From positions 39,884 through 103,883 of the forward strand of contig JARWZW010000056.1 in NCBI GenBank assembly GCA_029866155.1: DNA of 64,000 nt, read 5' to 3'. The DNA comes from Caulobacter sp. (GTDB lineage Bacteria > Pseudomonadota > Alphaproteobacteria > Caulobacterales > Caulobacteraceae). A program made the position numbers and the translations under genes. The stretch's first letter is position 1. Each line of letters starts with the position of its first letter. Of this stretch, positions 9,797 to 19,056 are shown in pieces. Under the pieces are notes generated by a model, which saw only the letters and a program-made list of their open reading frames with translations, made no database searches and was not told the origin of the DNA.

Positions 9797-10426
9797 TCAG
9801 CCATGGGAAACCACCAGGATTGCCGCAAGGATCAGCAGGCCGCCGACTCCGTAGCGAAACCCCTTGCGAAAGGCCGGCCGGGTCATGCGGCTGGCCAGGG
9901 CCGCGCCGCCCAGGCCGTAACTGGTCATGGTGATGATATCCATGCCTATGGTGGCCAGGGCGCTAAAGGCCAGCTGCGGCGGCAGGGCCAGTTTCGGGTC
10001 GAGGAATGGCGGCAGGACGGCGGTGAAGAACAGCAGCGCCTTGGGATTGGCCAGCTGGACTGCAAATCCGTCGCGAAAGGCCGAGCGCTGGTTATGGGTC
10101 TCCGGCGCCTCCGCGTCAGGATCATTGCGCCAGCCCGACCGGATGGACGAAAACCCCAGCCAGGCAAGATAGAGAGCCCCGCCAATGGCCAGCAGGTGGA
10201 AGATCTGAGGGAAGGCGGTGACCAGGGCGCCGAGACCGAGGGCTGCGCCGCCAAACCAGACCAGGGTGGCGCAGTTCATGCCAAGGACGCCCAGAAGGAC
10301 GGCGCGCTTGCCCCGGCGCATGCCGGTGGCGATGGCGAACAGGTTGGCCGGGCCGGGGGTCATGGCCATCACCGCCATGGTGGCCAGGAAGGTTCCATAC
10401 AGGGCGGGATTGACGGGCAGGGTCAC
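9797..10426 (-). CDS. LysE/RhtB-family exporter
   Basis: A 209-residue inner-membrane protein with about six hydrophobic helices. The family hallmark MAMTPGPANLFAIATG is in the first helix region (about residues 21-36), followed by RGKRAVLLGVLGMNCA and the loop YLAWLGFSSIRS. LysE-type carriers export amino acids or homoserine lactones using the proton gradient. It lies 8 bases downstream of holA on the same strand and could be read as part of that transcript. Substrate is unknown. Confidence 0.88.
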   Translation of the reverse strand: MTLPVNPALYGTFLATMAVMAMTPGPANLFAIATGMRRGKRAVLLGVLGMNCATLVWFGGAALGLGALVTAFPQIFHLLAIGGALYLAWLGFSSIRSGWRNDPDAEAPETHNQRSAFRDGFAVQLANPKALLFFTAVLPPFLDPKLALPPQLAFSALATIGMDIITMTSYGLGGAALASRMTRPAFRKGFRYGVGGLLILAAILVVSHG

Positions 10427-10433
10427 GCTGGTT

Positions 10434-11483
10434 CTACAGCCCCAGCCGCCGGGCGCGGCCGGCGATGGTCAGGGCCAGCCGCTCGGCGATCAGCCGGTCC
10501 GGCGATCCGGTCTGTTTGCAGGCCCGGTCAGCAGCCAGGATGTCCGGCTGCAGGGCGTCGATCTGGTCCAGGGTCCAGGCCCTGGCCTGACGCATGAACT
10601 CCCGCTCGTTTTTCCAGAAGACCCCGGACGCCTTGGCGGCCTCGGCCAGTCCCGCCCCGCTGGCCTGCAGGGTCAGGGCCTTGCGCAGCCTGGCCAGATG
10701 CATCCCCATGGCCCGGACGGCCGGCGGGCCCGATTCGCCCTCGGCCGCCGCTCTGGCCAGACCCGCCTGCGCCGCGCCCAGCCGACCGCCAAAGGCGTCA
10801 TTGGCGGCGTCGGACAGGGAGGCTTCAGGCTCGACCCCGAGAAAATTCTGCAGTTCGGCGGCCGTGGCCACCCTGCCGCTGCCCGGGCCGATCCATAGGA
10901 TCAGCCGCTCGATCTCCTGCCGCGCCACGCCCCGCTCCTTGGGCAGGCGGGCCGTGAAGACATCCAGGCCGGCCGCGTCCAGCCCGACCTTGTCTGCGGC
11001 CAGCGCCTCGCGGGTCATCCGGGCGATATCGCCCTGTTCATCCTCGTAGCAGGGCACAACGGCGCAGCCGGCAGCCTTTTCTCCGGCCTTGCGCAGGGAC
11101 GAGTCCCGGCCAAGAGCCCCGGCCTCGATCAGGAAGAAGGCGTCGGGATTGAGCTTTCCCTCGGCATGCTGGACAAGGGCCTCCGCGGCGGTCTTGTCGG
11201 GCGCCGCCCGCTCGCCGGTCAGTCGCAGCCGCACCAGCCGCCGCCCCCCCATCATGGACAGGGCGGTGAGTTCCTCTTCCAGCCGGCCGGGCTGGTCGAG
11301 ATCGGTCTCGGTCAGCATGGCGACGTTGAAGGGATCATTGAGGTCGGGCGTGATGACCCGCGCCAGGATGTCGGCCCTTTCCCGGACACCGCCCCGGTCC
11401 TTGCCATGCAGCAAAACGGCCCGCAGCCCGGCCGGGGGGCTCTTCAGCAGGCGTTCGACCTCGGGGCGCTTGGAGACGATCAT
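10434..11483 (-). CDS. holA: DNA polymerase III subunit delta
   Basis: A 349-residue protein with the length and layout of the clamp-loader delta subunit, which opens the beta clamp at the replication fork. The N-terminal domain has AVLLHGKDRGGVRERADIL, the middle carries ARLPKERGVARQEIERLILW, and the C-terminal alpha-helical collar domain has MGMHLARLRKALTLQ. The gene order leuS-lptE-holA is the standard alphaproteobacterial context and supports the call. Here a TetR gene and a divergent thioesterase gene separate it from lptE. An ATG start follows directly after the upstream TetR stop region. Confidence 0.9.
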   Translation of the reverse strand: MIVSKRPEVERLLKSPPAGLRAVLLHGKDRGGVRERADILARVITPDLNDPFNVAMLTETDLDQPGRLEEELTALSMMGGRRLVRLRLTGERAAPDKTAAEALVQHAEGKLNPDAFFLIEAGALGRDSSLRKAGEKAAGCAVVPCYEDEQGDIARMTREALAADKVGLDAAGLDVFTARLPKERGVARQEIERLILWIGPGSGRVATAAELQNFLGVEPEASLSDAANDAFGGRLGAAQAGLARAAAEGESGPPAVRAMGMHLARLRKALTLQASGAGLAEAAKASGVFWKNEREFMRQARAWTLDQIDALQPDILAADRACKQTGSPDRLIAERLALTIAGRARRLGL

Positions 11484-11495
11484 CTGGAGCCCAGT

Positions 11496-12143
11496 CTAGG
11501 ATGTGTCGGCCTTGCTGGCCAAGGCGCCTGGGTCACTGGGAGGCGGAACCGGGGCCGAATATCCCAGATAGGCCCGGCCTAGCCGCACCAGTTCGTCCTC
11601 GAAGACCTGGCTGGCTAGAAACGGTGCATTCTCCATGACGGCGGCCCGCATCGCCCCGTGTACGGCCCGGGACAGGACAAAGGCCTGGATATCCGTCAGC
11701 CGATCCCCGGCGGAGGTCGGCGGAAGGTCGAGGGGTTCGAAGCCGGACGCCAGGGCCTCGGGATCGCTTTCGTCCAGCAGCACCTTGACCGCCGCCCGTC
11801 GCGCCCTCCCACGTCCCTCGAAGGCCCCCAGAAATGCGCGGATGGCGGCCCTGTCCCGCGCCAGGCCAGGTGATGGGTTCCCGAGGGCTTGCGCCACTTC
11901 GAGATCGACCCTGGCCTTCTCGTTCCGCGCCAGGGCCAGCAGGATCGCCCGCTTGTCGGGAAAGTAGCGGTACAGGGCGCCGATACTGACCCCTGCCCTG
12001 GCCGCGATGGCATTGGTGTTGAACCCGGTCTCGCCGTCGGACTCCAGAATCTGAGTTGCCGCCTCGAGAATGGCCTCGACGGAAAAGCGTGATCGATCCT
12101 GCCGGGGTGTCGCACGCAGGCCGGCCGGGGGTTTTCGGGTCAT
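11496..12143 (-). CDS. TetR/AcrR-family transcriptional regulator
   Basis: A 215-residue one-domain repressor with an N-terminal helix-turn-helix: SVEAILEAATQILES, then IAARAGVSIGALYRYFPDKRAIL at about residues 46-68. The remainder is a helical ligand-binding domain with no recognisable specificity. It is divergent from the thioesterase gene across a 90-base gap that contains a perfect AATAC-GA-GTATT palindrome, so it probably controls itself and that gene. The pair interrupts the usual lptE-holA neighbourhood, suggesting insertion as a unit. Confidence 0.88.
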   Translation of the reverse strand: MTRKPPAGLRATPRQDRSRFSVEAILEAATQILESDGETGFNTNAIAARAGVSIGALYRYFPDKRAILLALARNEKARVDLEVAQALGNPSPGLARDRAAIRAFLGAFEGRGRARRAAVKVLLDESDPEALASGFEPLDLPPTSAGDRLTDIQAFVLSRAVHGAMRAAVMENAPFLASQVFEDELVRLGRAYLGYSAPVPPPSDPGALASKADTS

Positions 12144-12184
12144 GGGCGGGCCGGTTCCTGAAGCGGTCCAGACGCGAGTACCAG

Positions 12185-12196
12185 AATACGAGTATT
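12185..12196. promoter_or_regulatory. Candidate TetR operator (AATACGAGTATT)
   Basis: A perfect 12-bp inverted repeat, AATAC-GA-GTATT, lies between the divergent TetR and thioesterase genes. CGAGTA also occurs twice as a direct repeat 15 bases apart (about 12175 and 12190). Position and symmetry fit a TetR operator, but the assignment is inference. Confidence 0.5.
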
Positions 12197-12233
12197 TTTC
12201 ACATTCTGACGACCTGTTTCACGGGAGCTGGTT

Positions 12234-12662
12234 GTGACCTGGGCCACCCAACGCCTCGACGCCCTGGTGGCCGGAGCGGCCTCGCCGCCGCCGGTCGTGG
12301 GCCAGCTCAAGCTGGGGCTTCTGGACAGCTGGGGGCCGGGCTGGATCCGAAAGACCTGGACTCCGTCTCCGGGCCTGGAGAACGGGGACGGAACCCTGTT
12401 CGGTGGCTATCTGGCCGCCCTGGCCGACCAGAGTCTGGCCTTTGCCGCCATGACCGTCATTGATGGCGCCTCAGGGTTTCGAACCCTGAACCTGCAGATC
12501 AATTTCATCCGGGTCAGCCGGGTCGTCGTCCTGGGCATTGAGGCCCGGGTCATCGCCCAGACCCGGCAGGTCATCACGGTGCGGGCGACCTTTCACGGAC
12601 CGGAAGACCGGCTGGTCGCCGAGGCCACGGCGCAGCAGTTTCTGCAGCCGCTGTCCGGGTGA
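12234..12662 (+). CDS. PaaI-family hotdog thioesterase
   Basis: A 142-residue hotdog-fold protein. The conserved stretch GTLFGGYLAALADQSLAFAA takes the place of the classic HGG-G-ADQA helix of PaaI thioesterases, and TLNLQINFIR is the central strand. Such enzymes hydrolyse acyl-CoA thioesters in the cytoplasm. The start is GTG with GGGAGC about 8 bases upstream. The stop abuts the convergent lptE. Divergent from a TetR regulator that likely represses it. Confidence 0.82.
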   Translation: MTWATQRLDALVAGAASPPPVVGQLKLGLLDSWGPGWIRKTWTPSPGLENGDGTLFGGYLAALADQSLAFAAMTVIDGASGFRTLNLQINFIRVSRVVVLGIEARVIAQTRQVITVRATFHGPEDRLVAEATAQQFLQPLSG

Positions 12663-13169
12663 TCAGCCCTGTTTCAGCATCCAGACCGCCAGATCGACCT
12701 GGATCTTGCGGGCCAGTTCATCGGCGACCTTCTGTTCGGCGTCCTGCTGGGCGGCAATGGCGGCATAGGGCTGGTCAGCCCGGTCGAAGGTGACTTCAGA
12801 GCGGCTGGTCCCCTTGATGGCGACCGCGCCGTCCGCCCGCGAGGTCAGGGTCCAGTCGGCGGTCACCACATATTCATAGCGGCTGGCGACGCCGTCCGGC
12901 CGACGGCCCCGGGCGATGCGGCTTTCCTTCAGCGCCACCTCCAGCCGCCAGCGCGCCGGGATGGCGGTGTCCCGGGCCAGGGCGTCATCGAGGGATTCCC
13001 GCAGAAGGGCGCCGGAGCGGCCTTCCGGCGCAATGGTCTCCACGGCCGACAGGCCCGGTGAAACGCCGGGGGCGGCATAGAGGGGGGTGAAGCCGCAGCC
13101 CCCCAGCAGCAACAGCCCCAGGGTGGCGACAAGCCCGGTTAAGGCGGAGCGGCCGGCGGGTCTGGTCAT
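12663..13169 (-). CDS. lptE: LPS assembly lipoprotein LptE
   Basis: A 168-residue lipoprotein that would plug the LptD barrel in the outer membrane and help insert lipopolysaccharide. The signal peptide ends LLLLGGC, followed by GFTPLYA, a typical LptE start. The body is short and beta rich, ending in a helix (AAQQDAEQKVADELARKIQVDL) as in the family. The ATG two bases after the leuS stop was chosen; a TTG overlapping that stop is possible. Translation is probably coupled to leuS. The downstream holA partner has been displaced by inserted genes. Confidence 0.85.
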   Translation of the reverse strand: MTRPAGRSALTGLVATLGLLLLGGCGFTPLYAAPGVSPGLSAVETIAPEGRSGALLRESLDDALARDTAIPARWRLEVALKESRIARGRRPDGVASRYEYVVTADWTLTSRADGAVAIKGTSRSEVTFDRADQPYAAIAAQQDAEQKVADELARKIQVDLAVWMLKQG

Positions 13170-13171
13170 GA

Positions 13172-15769
13172 TCAATTGGCCACGATGTTGATGATGCGGT
13201 CCTGGACGACGATCACCTTGCGAACGGTGAGGCCGGCAAGGTGGACCGAAACGCCGCTGTCCGCCAGAGCCAGGGCGCGAACCTGGGCCTCATCCGTCCC
13301 CTTGGCCACAGTGACCTCGCCCCGCCGCTTGCCATTGATCTGGACCGGCAGAACCACAGTGCTGTCAGTGGCCAGGGCCGGGTCGGCCTTGGGCCAGGGC
13401 GCATTGACCACCATGCCCTCGGCTCCAAGCCTCTGCCAACAGGCCTCGGCCAGGTGCGGGGTGAAGGGGGCGACCAGCCGCGCCAGCACTTCCAGGGCCT
13501 CGGTCCGGGCAGCCAGGACAGCGTCGGAGGCGCCGGCGGCCGGCGCCGCCCGCAGGATGTTGAGAAACTCGTACAGGCGCGCGACGCCGCTGTTGAAGCG
13601 GAAGTTCTCGATGGAGTCGGTGACCCAGCCGATCAGCTTGTGGGTCGCCCGTCGCAGTTCCAGGGCCTGGCCGTTGTCCGCGAGGGACAGGTCGGGGGCC
13701 TGGCCGCCGGCTTCCGGCTGGCTGTCGAACTCGGCCCAGACCCGGTGCACGAACCGGTTGGCGCCCTCGACCCCGCCCGTGGTCCATTGAACATCCCGCT
13801 CGGGCGGGCTGTCTGACATGACAAACAACCGGGCCGCGTCGACGCCATAGGCTTCGAAGATGTCTTCCGGAGCCACGACGTTTTTCTTGGACTTCGACAT
13901 CTTCTCGATGTCGCCAAGGGTCAGGGCCTCGCCCGTCTGCTTCAGCCGGGCGATCCGCACCCCGCCCTCGGTCTCGAAGGCGACATCCGAAGGCTCGACC
14001 CAGTCACCATTCTGCCGACGATAGGTCTCATGGGTGACCATGCCTTGCGTGAACAGTCCGGCGAAGGGTTCCTCCGCCGACAGCATCCCTTCGTCCTTCA
14101 GGGCGCGGGTGATGAACCTGGCATAGAGCAGGTGCAGGATCGCATGCTCGATGCCGCCGATATACTGGTCCACCGGCAACCAGCGGTCAGCGGCGGCCTT
14201 GTTGATGGGCTCCTCCGCCGTCGGGTCGGCGAACCGGGCAAAGTACCAGCTGGAATCCATGAAGGTATCCAGGGTGTCGGTTTCGCGCTCTGCCTCGCCG
14301 CCACAGGTCGGGCAGGCGACAAGTCGCCAGGTTGGATGATGCAGCAGGGGGCTGCCCGGTCGGTCAAAGGTCACATCATCCGGCAGAACCACGGGCAGGC
14401 TGTCATCCGGCGCCGGGACCAGGCCACAGGACTTGCAGTGGATGACCGGGATAGGACAGCCCCAGTAGCGTTGCCGCGAAATGCCCCAGTCGCGCAGACG
14501 GTAGACAACCGCCCCCTGTCCCTGGGCCCCGGCCTCGATCTTCTCGATGGCGGCAGACTTGGCGTTCTCGACTGTCAGGCCGTCGAGGAATCCGGAATTG
14601 AAGATCCGGCCCGGTCCGACATAGGCTTCCGCTCCGACCTCGAAGCTGGCGGGATCGGCATCCGCAGGCAGGACCACCGGCCTGACCGGCAGGCCATATT
14701 TGCGGGCGAAGTCCAGATCGCGCTGGTCGTGGGCGGGACAGCCGAAAATGGCCCCTGTGCCATAGTCCATCAGCACGAAGTTGCCGATCCAGACCGGCAG
14801 CCGCCAGTCGGGGTCGAAGGGGTGGACCACCTGGATCCCGGTATCCAGACCCAGCTTCTCGGCGCCCTCGATCTCGGCTTCGCTGGTGCCCCCCCTCCGG
14901 CATTCAGCGACGAAGGCGGCGACCTTCGGGTCGGCTGCCGCCAGTTGTTCGGCCAGGGGATGATCCGGCGCAATCGCCAGGAAACTGGCTCCGAACAGCG
15001 TGTCCGGCCGAGTCGTATAGACCTCCAGCCCTTCGCCCTGGTCTTCCGGCGCGGCGCCCGCATAGTGAAAGGTCAGGCGCAGACCCCTGGACCGGCCGAT
15101 CCAGTTTTCCTGCATCAGCCGCACCTTGTCTGGCCAGCGGTCCAGGGTGGTCAGACCCTCCAGCAGGGCGTCGGCATAGTCGGTGATTCGCAGGAACCAC
15201 TGGGTCAGCTTGCGCTTCTCGACCGTTGCGCCGGAGCGCCAGCCCTTGCCGTCTATGACCTGCTCATTGGCCAGGACGGTCATATCGACCGGGTCCCAGT
15301 TGACCGTGGCTTCCTTGCGATAGACCAGGCCGCGCTGCAGCAGCTTCAGGAACCAGCGCTGCTGCTGGCCATAGTATTCGGGGTCGCAGGTGGCGAACTC
15401 CCGGGACCAGTCGATGGACAGGCCGAGCGCCTTGAGCTGCTCGCGCATGGCGGCGATATTGTCATAGGTCCAGGCCCTCGGGCTGACGCCGCGCTCCATG
15501 GCGGCGTTTTCCGCAGGAAGGCCAAATGCGTCCCAGCCCATGGGGTGGAGGACCGCAAACCCCTGCGCCCGCTTGTATCGCCCGACCACATCGCCCATGG
15601 CGTAGTTGCGCACATGGCCCATGTGGATGCGCCCCGACGGATAGGGGAACATTTCGAGCATGTAGTATTTGGGACGTCCGTCGTCGTCGTTGGACGTCCG
15701 GAACACATCCGCCTCTTCCCAGGCCTTGCGCCAGTGGGGTTCGACATCCTTGGGATTATAGCGAGCCAT
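13172..15769 (-). CDS. leuS: Leucyl-tRNA synthetase
   Basis: An 865-residue class I synthetase that charges tRNA-Leu. It starts [13 protein letters not shown], has the HIGH-type motif as HMGH at residues 49-52, a large editing (CP1) insertion, the KMSKSKK signature, and a C-terminal anticodon-binding region ending [10 protein letters not shown]. The frame is open 36 bases further upstream, but [11 protein letters not shown] is the usual family start. Length is normal. It heads the leuS-lptE block. The long reading frame on the opposite strand (14030-16030) is an artefact of high GC. Confidence 0.97.
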   Translation of the reverse strand: MARYNPKDVEPHWRKAWEEADVFRTSNDDDGRPKYYMLEMFPYPSGRIHMGHVRNYAMGDVVGRYKRAQGFAVLHPMGWDAFGLPAENAAMERGVSPRAWTYDNIAAMREQLKALGLSIDWSREFATCDPEYYGQQQRWFLKLLQRGLVYRKEATVNWDPVDMTVLANEQVIDGKGWRSGATVEKRKLTQWFLRITDYADALLEGLTTLDRWPDKVRLMQENWIGRSRGLRLTFHYAGAAPEDQGEGLEVYTTRPDTLFGASFLAIAPDHPLAEQLAAADPKVAAFVAECRRGGTSEAEIEGAEKLGLDTGIQVVHPFDPDWRLPVWIGNFVLMDYGTGAIFGCPAHDQRDLDFARKYGLPVRPVVLPADADPASFEVGAEAYVGPGRIFNSGFLDGLTVENAKSAAIEKIEAGAQGQGAVVYRLRDWGISRQRYWGCPIPVIHCKSCGLVPAPDDSLPVVLPDDVTFDRPGSPLLHHPTWRLVACPTCGGEAERETDTLDTFMDSSWYFARFADPTAEEPINKAAADRWLPVDQYIGGIEHAILHLLYARFITRALKDEGMLSAEEPFAGLFTQGMVTHETYRRQNGDWVEPSDVAFETEGGVRIARLKQTGEALTLGDIEKMSKSKKNVVAPEDIFEAYGVDAARLFVMSDSPPERDVQWTTGGVEGANRFVHRVWAEFDSQPEAGGQAPDLSLADNGQALELRRATHKLIGWVTDSIENFRFNSGVARLYEFLNILRAAPAAGASDAVLAARTEALEVLARLVAPFTPHLAEACWQRLGAEGMVVNAPWPKADPALATDSTVVLPVQINGKRRGEVTVAKGTDEAQVRALALADSGVSVHLAGLTVRKVIVVQDRIINIVAN

Positions 15770-15949
15770 GCACCGGGTCATAAGGCCGGCTCGCCGCCTC
15801 GGCAATCGGCCGATGGCCGATCAGGTCCGGGCGACCGTCCTGAAAATCGGCAACAGAGGCCGCCAGGAGCTCGGATGATGGCCGGAAACCGAGCCCCGGG
15901 GGGCTCCGAACATGATCGGGACCGGGGATCGCCCGGTCCCGTCGGGAGG

Positions 15950-16429
15950 CTACTCTGTGACGTTTGCCAGGCGCAGCTTGCGGGCCCGGTCGAGGATGGT
16001 GTTCTCCATGTCTATCTCGGTCTGGGCTGAGGCGGGGGCGTCAACCCAGACGCCGTCGCTGGCGACCTGCTTGAACACCGCGACATTCAGTCCATCGGCC
16101 CGCAGACGTGTGTCCAGGATGTAGACCGTCACCTTGAACCGCTCATCCGGCTTGGCCGGGTCGGCATACCAGTCGGTGATTACCACGCCGCCATAGGGAT
16201 CGGCCGATGCCAGAGGCATGAACTTGACCACATCAAGGGCGGCCCGCCAGAGATAGCTGTTCACGCCGATTTCGCTGGCCGCCTTCGCCTGGGGCTGGCC
16301 GCCGCCGAACAGTTTCAAACCGCCGCCGTCCTGGTTGGCCGCCATGGGTCCGGTCGTGCCACAGGCCGTAAGGCCGGCCGCCAGGACCGCCACCAGACCC
16401 AGTTTCATTGCCCCGCGCGCAATCCGCAT
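15950..16429 (-). CDS. DUF3576 lipoprotein
   Basis: A 159-residue predicted lipoprotein with signal peptide ending AAGLTAC (Cys about residue 23). After a Gly-rich linker, the DUF3576 core reads VNSYLWRAALDVVKFMPLASADPYGGVVITDWY and then YILDTRLRADGL. This domain is conserved in alphaproteobacteria, typically just upstream of leuS, as here. Function is unknown; outer-membrane or periplasmic location is expected. The ATG at 16429 has GGAGCG 8 bases upstream; an earlier TTG is less likely. Confidence 0.88.
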   Translation of the reverse strand: MRIARGAMKLGLVAVLAAGLTACGTTGPMAANQDGGGLKLFGGGQPQAKAASEIGVNSYLWRAALDVVKFMPLASADPYGGVVITDWYADPAKPDERFKVTVYILDTRLRADGLNVAVFKQVASDGVWVDAPASAQTEIDMENTILDRARKLRLANVTE

Positions 16430-16668
16430 GCTGTTTCGCTCCAACTCTGCTCCGCCCCGAGCCGCCGCTTCCGTCTACAGCATGCGGATCGTGGCTCCAA
16501 TGAGGAATCTCGTGACCTTCCCGCCACAGGCGAGCCGTGAATCGACTCTATCAGGATCACCTTGATTGACCCGGCCCGATGTCCGTCGCTTATATCGACC
16601 GTCGTGATCTCGCGTCTGCCCCCTTTTTGTGGGTCGGCGGCGGGTCATCCGGGGAAGGTTTGAAGCGC

Positions 16669-17073
16669 ATGTCTCGCGCGCGCGTCTTTGCAGTGGTTGC
16701 CGTTCTGTCCCTGTTCGGGACGGTCGGGGTGGCGCATGCGCAGAGCGCGGCGAAGCCCCTGACGTCCGACGCCTTCCGCGTTCGTGGTGAGTTCGACCTC
16801 CGCAACACCCGCCTCGGCCCCGAGCGGGCGGAGCGTAGCCTGCAGTTTGACGCAAGGGCCGGAAAATGGGGCGTAAAGGTCGGTCTGGGCGCCCCCCTGG
16901 GCCGCGAAGCCGACGCCAAGGACCTTGAGGCCGGCGCCTATTTCCGTGTGACTCCGTCTCTGCGCGTTGGCGGCGCCCTGGGTGTCGCCTCGGAGCGGGA
17001 CAATCCGGTTCGCCGGCCCGGCCAGAAGGACGAGGCCCCTCGGGTCCGTCTCGAAACCAGCTTCAAGTTCTAG
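16669..17073 (+). CDS. ntrZ: NtrZ-like periplasmic regulatory protein
   Basis: A 134-residue exported protein. The signal peptide ends VAHAQS, about residue 24. The mature protein begins with AAKPLTSDAFRVRGEFDLRNTRLG, which resembles NtrZ of Caulobacter, a periplasmic protein reported to restrain the NtrY sensor kinase. The C-terminal half has alternating beta-prone segments and ends ETSFKF, like the last strand of an outer-membrane barrel. GGGGAAGG precedes the ATG. Divergent from the DUF3576/leuS block. Family assignment is from memory of the sequence pattern and should be treated as probable. Confidence 0.7.
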   Translation: MSRARVFAVVAVLSLFGTVGVAHAQSAAKPLTSDAFRVRGEFDLRNTRLGPERAERSLQFDARAGKWGVKVGLGAPLGREADAKDLEAGAYFRVTPSLRVGGALGVASERDNPVRRPGQKDEAPRVRLETSFKF

Positions 17074-17099
17074 TCCTTATCGACAGCTTATCCAGGCGA

Positions 17100-17245
17100 A
17101 CAGGCGGCGTCCGGCAGGTCTTTCACCACTTGGCCAAGGGTGCCCGCCGACACCAGCTGCGAGCGTTCCCTCCAGACCACGGCCAGGTCGAGATAGGCCC
17201 AGTTGGATCTCAAGCGGGGCGGCGGTCCGTCCCACTGCAGCTCCG
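17100..17245 (-). pseudogene. Remnant of a second alpha/beta hydrolase gene
   Basis: Read on the minus strand, this piece translates to [17 protein letters not shown], then VVWRERSQLVSAGTLGQVV. The intact hydrolase at 18109-19056 has [17 protein letters not shown] and, about 90 residues later, [19 protein letters not shown]. The remnant therefore joins two distant parts of a paralogue with an internal deletion and no start. The best-matching DNA stretch is identical over 21 bases. Confidence 0.7.
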
Positions 17246-17473
17246 TTCCATAAGCTGAAACTCAGAACTGGTCCGGTAAAGAGCCTGCAAAAACATCGTC
17301 CGCAGCAGCCGCTCCTGCGGCAATGACTGGCGTCCCAGCCGTGACGGATGAACCACCGCAGGTCCTTCGCTCAAATCAGCAGCCGCCGCGTTCACAATCT
17401 CCCGGACTGGCGCATCGCGGTCTCGCGGTTCCCTAATTCGTATGTCGCTGCTCTCGAATGTAATCCAATCCAT
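17243..17473 (-). pseudogene. N-terminal fragment of an IS5-like transposase
   Basis: A 77-residue stretch on the minus strand contains DAPVREIVNAAAADLS, GRQSLPQERLLRTMFLQALY and TSSEFQLMER. This follows the N-terminal pattern of IS5-group transposases (ADHPLR-I---V--AL--LS, then GRPSIPPE-LLRALLLQ-LY, then SER-LMEQ). It breaks off at LMER, exactly where the hydrolase remnant begins, and no catalytic DDE region or terminal inverted repeats remain. Most likely an insertion sequence struck the hydrolase paralogue and both decayed. Confidence 0.65.
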
Positions 17474-17593
17474 ATTTCGCAGCGTACTGGTTTCGGGAGT
17501 TGAGAAATGGCCGCACCTTTTGCACAGCCAAGTGCGACGATTTCAGCAACCGAATTGATTTATTCACGTACCAAAATAACTGGAGTTGTGACT

Positions 17594-17890
17594 ATGCGGA
17601 AGTATATCGTATTTGCGTGGGGTTACATATTTAACCATGAAGTCAGTCCCCTTCGCCACATTCAGGATGTTGCTCTTCGCCACTACATCCTTCAGGGTCT
17701 GGGGTTCATGTGGGCGGTGAGTTTTTGTGTCGCAATAGGAAGCTATGCCACATTGGCTGCAAACATCATCGGTCATGCCGTGCTCATCGCAGCGGCCGCA
17801 ATCACCGTCACGACCTACACCGCGGCAACGGTTAAGCCGAAACTCTTCACAATGTTTTCCGGCCGTCGTCACGATGGCGAACATGAATAA
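17594..17890 (+). CDS. Small orphan inner-membrane protein
   Basis: A 98-residue protein with a cytoplasmic-looking aromatic start (MRKYIVFAWGYIFNHEV), the segment SPLRHIQDVALRHYILQGLG and two hydrophobic helices, FMWAVSFCVAIGSYATLAA and IIGHAVLIAAAAITVTTY, then a basic/acidic tail. GGAG lies about 7 bases before this ATG. A longer version from 17507 (127 residues) also has GGGAG upstream and cannot be excluded. The surrounding DNA is visibly lower in GC than the rest of the window and adjoins IS remnants, so it may be acquired. Function unknown. Confidence 0.6.
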   Translation: MRKYIVFAWGYIFNHEVSPLRHIQDVALRHYILQGLGFMWAVSFCVAIGSYATLAANIIGHAVLIAAAAITVTTYTAATVKPKLFTMFSGRRHDGEHE

Positions 17891-18108
17891 TTGGCCCAGC
17901 AGCGACATAATTCAGTGAGGGAAATCAATTCCCGGACGCTCGTCTAACCGTTGCCTTCAGGTGGCCTGGCCCCACGCAACCGACCTTGCGGCAACCAAAG
18001 CATTGTGCTTCCAGCCTGAATTGATTGACTACTGCACCAAAAATCCCGCAGTCATCCAGCCCGTGGCAGAGATCCCCGTTCTGTTCCATTCAACGGGGAG
18101 GAAGCGCT

Positions 18109-19056
18109 CTATATCCAGGCCGCCAGCACGGAGCGGATCGCGGTTGCAGTCGCCAGGGGCTGGTCAATCATCACATGGTGGTCGGCGTCGGGGATCGAGA
18201 ATTTCAGGATATTCTCCGGCAATTCCCGCAGCATGAAGTCAAGGGTGTCTGTAGACATCAGCTGTGATCGCTCTCCCCAGATCAGGGCCAGCGGACATTT
18301 CACCTGGCTGAGCAAGGCGCCAAGAGGCGGCATGGTGAAGTTGGTCCAGAGTTGCGGGTCGAACTTCCAGGTCAGTCCCAGGCCTGAACCATCCTCCATC
18401 GGGGCGGGCTTCAGCGCCAGACGGGCGATATGATCGGCGATATAGGGTGTCTCGCAGGACTGGGGCGGCGCCAGGCGAAACCGGGCAAGGGCGCTGGCCA
18501 TGTCCGGATAGACCCGGTTGGGTCTCTGGCGGGGCGGCGGTCCGTCCCATTGTCGCTCTGGCGGGTGAACGGTCGAATCCAGCATCACCACGCCCTTCAT
18601 CCGCTCGGGGTAATGAACTGCCGCATAGAGGGTGGGAAAGCCGCCGAAGCTGTGCCCGACGACAACCGCTTTCTGGCCGTCGGCCTCCAGCTGCGCCGCA
18701 TCGATGGCGGAGAATATCTCTTCGGCGAAGATGTCCGGGTCATAGGACTCACGCCAGTCGGAATTGCCCATCCCTGACCAGCTGATCGTCGCGACCCTGT
18801 GGTCCGAAGCCAGAAGCGGCGCGATGAAGCTCCACCAGTCGGCATGGGCCCCGTTGCCATGCAGCAGCAACACGCCTGGCTTGCCGATCTGGCCCCAGGT
18901 CAGAAGCTCGATCCTCGCCCCCCGCACCGTGATGAATCTGCGCTCTGGCGCATCGGCGATAGCGGCCTCGAACCAGGCCGGAGCCGGCGGCTTGTCACCC
19001 CGGAACGGCTCCAGCGGGGCCGGATACTCCCGGAAACGGCTTTGACCATCAGCCAT
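18109..19056 (-). CDS. Alpha/beta hydrolase
   Basis: A 315-residue alpha/beta hydrolase fold enzyme. The oxyanion region is [13 protein letters not shown], the nucleophile elbow is GHSFGG (Ser), and the C-terminal catalytic His lies in [11 protein letters not shown], with an acidic residue expected after [11 protein letters not shown]. The substrate is unknown; soluble esterases, epoxide and lactone hydrolases share this layout. The gene overlaps the upstream thioesterase by 8 bases, and GGAG is 8 bases before this ATG, so the two are translationally linked. A decayed paralogue lies 860 bases away. Confidence 0.87.
   Translation of the reverse strand: MADGQSRFREYPAPLEPFRGDKPPAPAWFEAAIADAPERRFITVRGARIELLTWGQIGKPGVLLLHGNGAHADWWSFIAPLLASDHRVATISWSGMGNSDWRESYDPDIFAEEIFSAIDAAQLEADGQKAVVVGHSFGGFPTLYAAVHYPERMKGVVMLDSTVHPPERQWDGPPPRQRPNRVYPDMASALARFRLAPPQSCETPYIADHIARLALKPAPMEDGSGLGLTWKFDPQLWTNFTMPPLGALLSQVKCPLALIWGERSQLMSTDTLDFMLRELPENILKFSIPDADHHVMIDQPLATATAIRSVLAAWI

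Noticed and set aside
14030..16030. A 666-residue open frame on the plus strand opposite leuS
   Set aside because: Artefact of high-GC codon bias: leuS on the other strand is unmistakable, and the translation of this frame shows no recognisable domain and biased composition.
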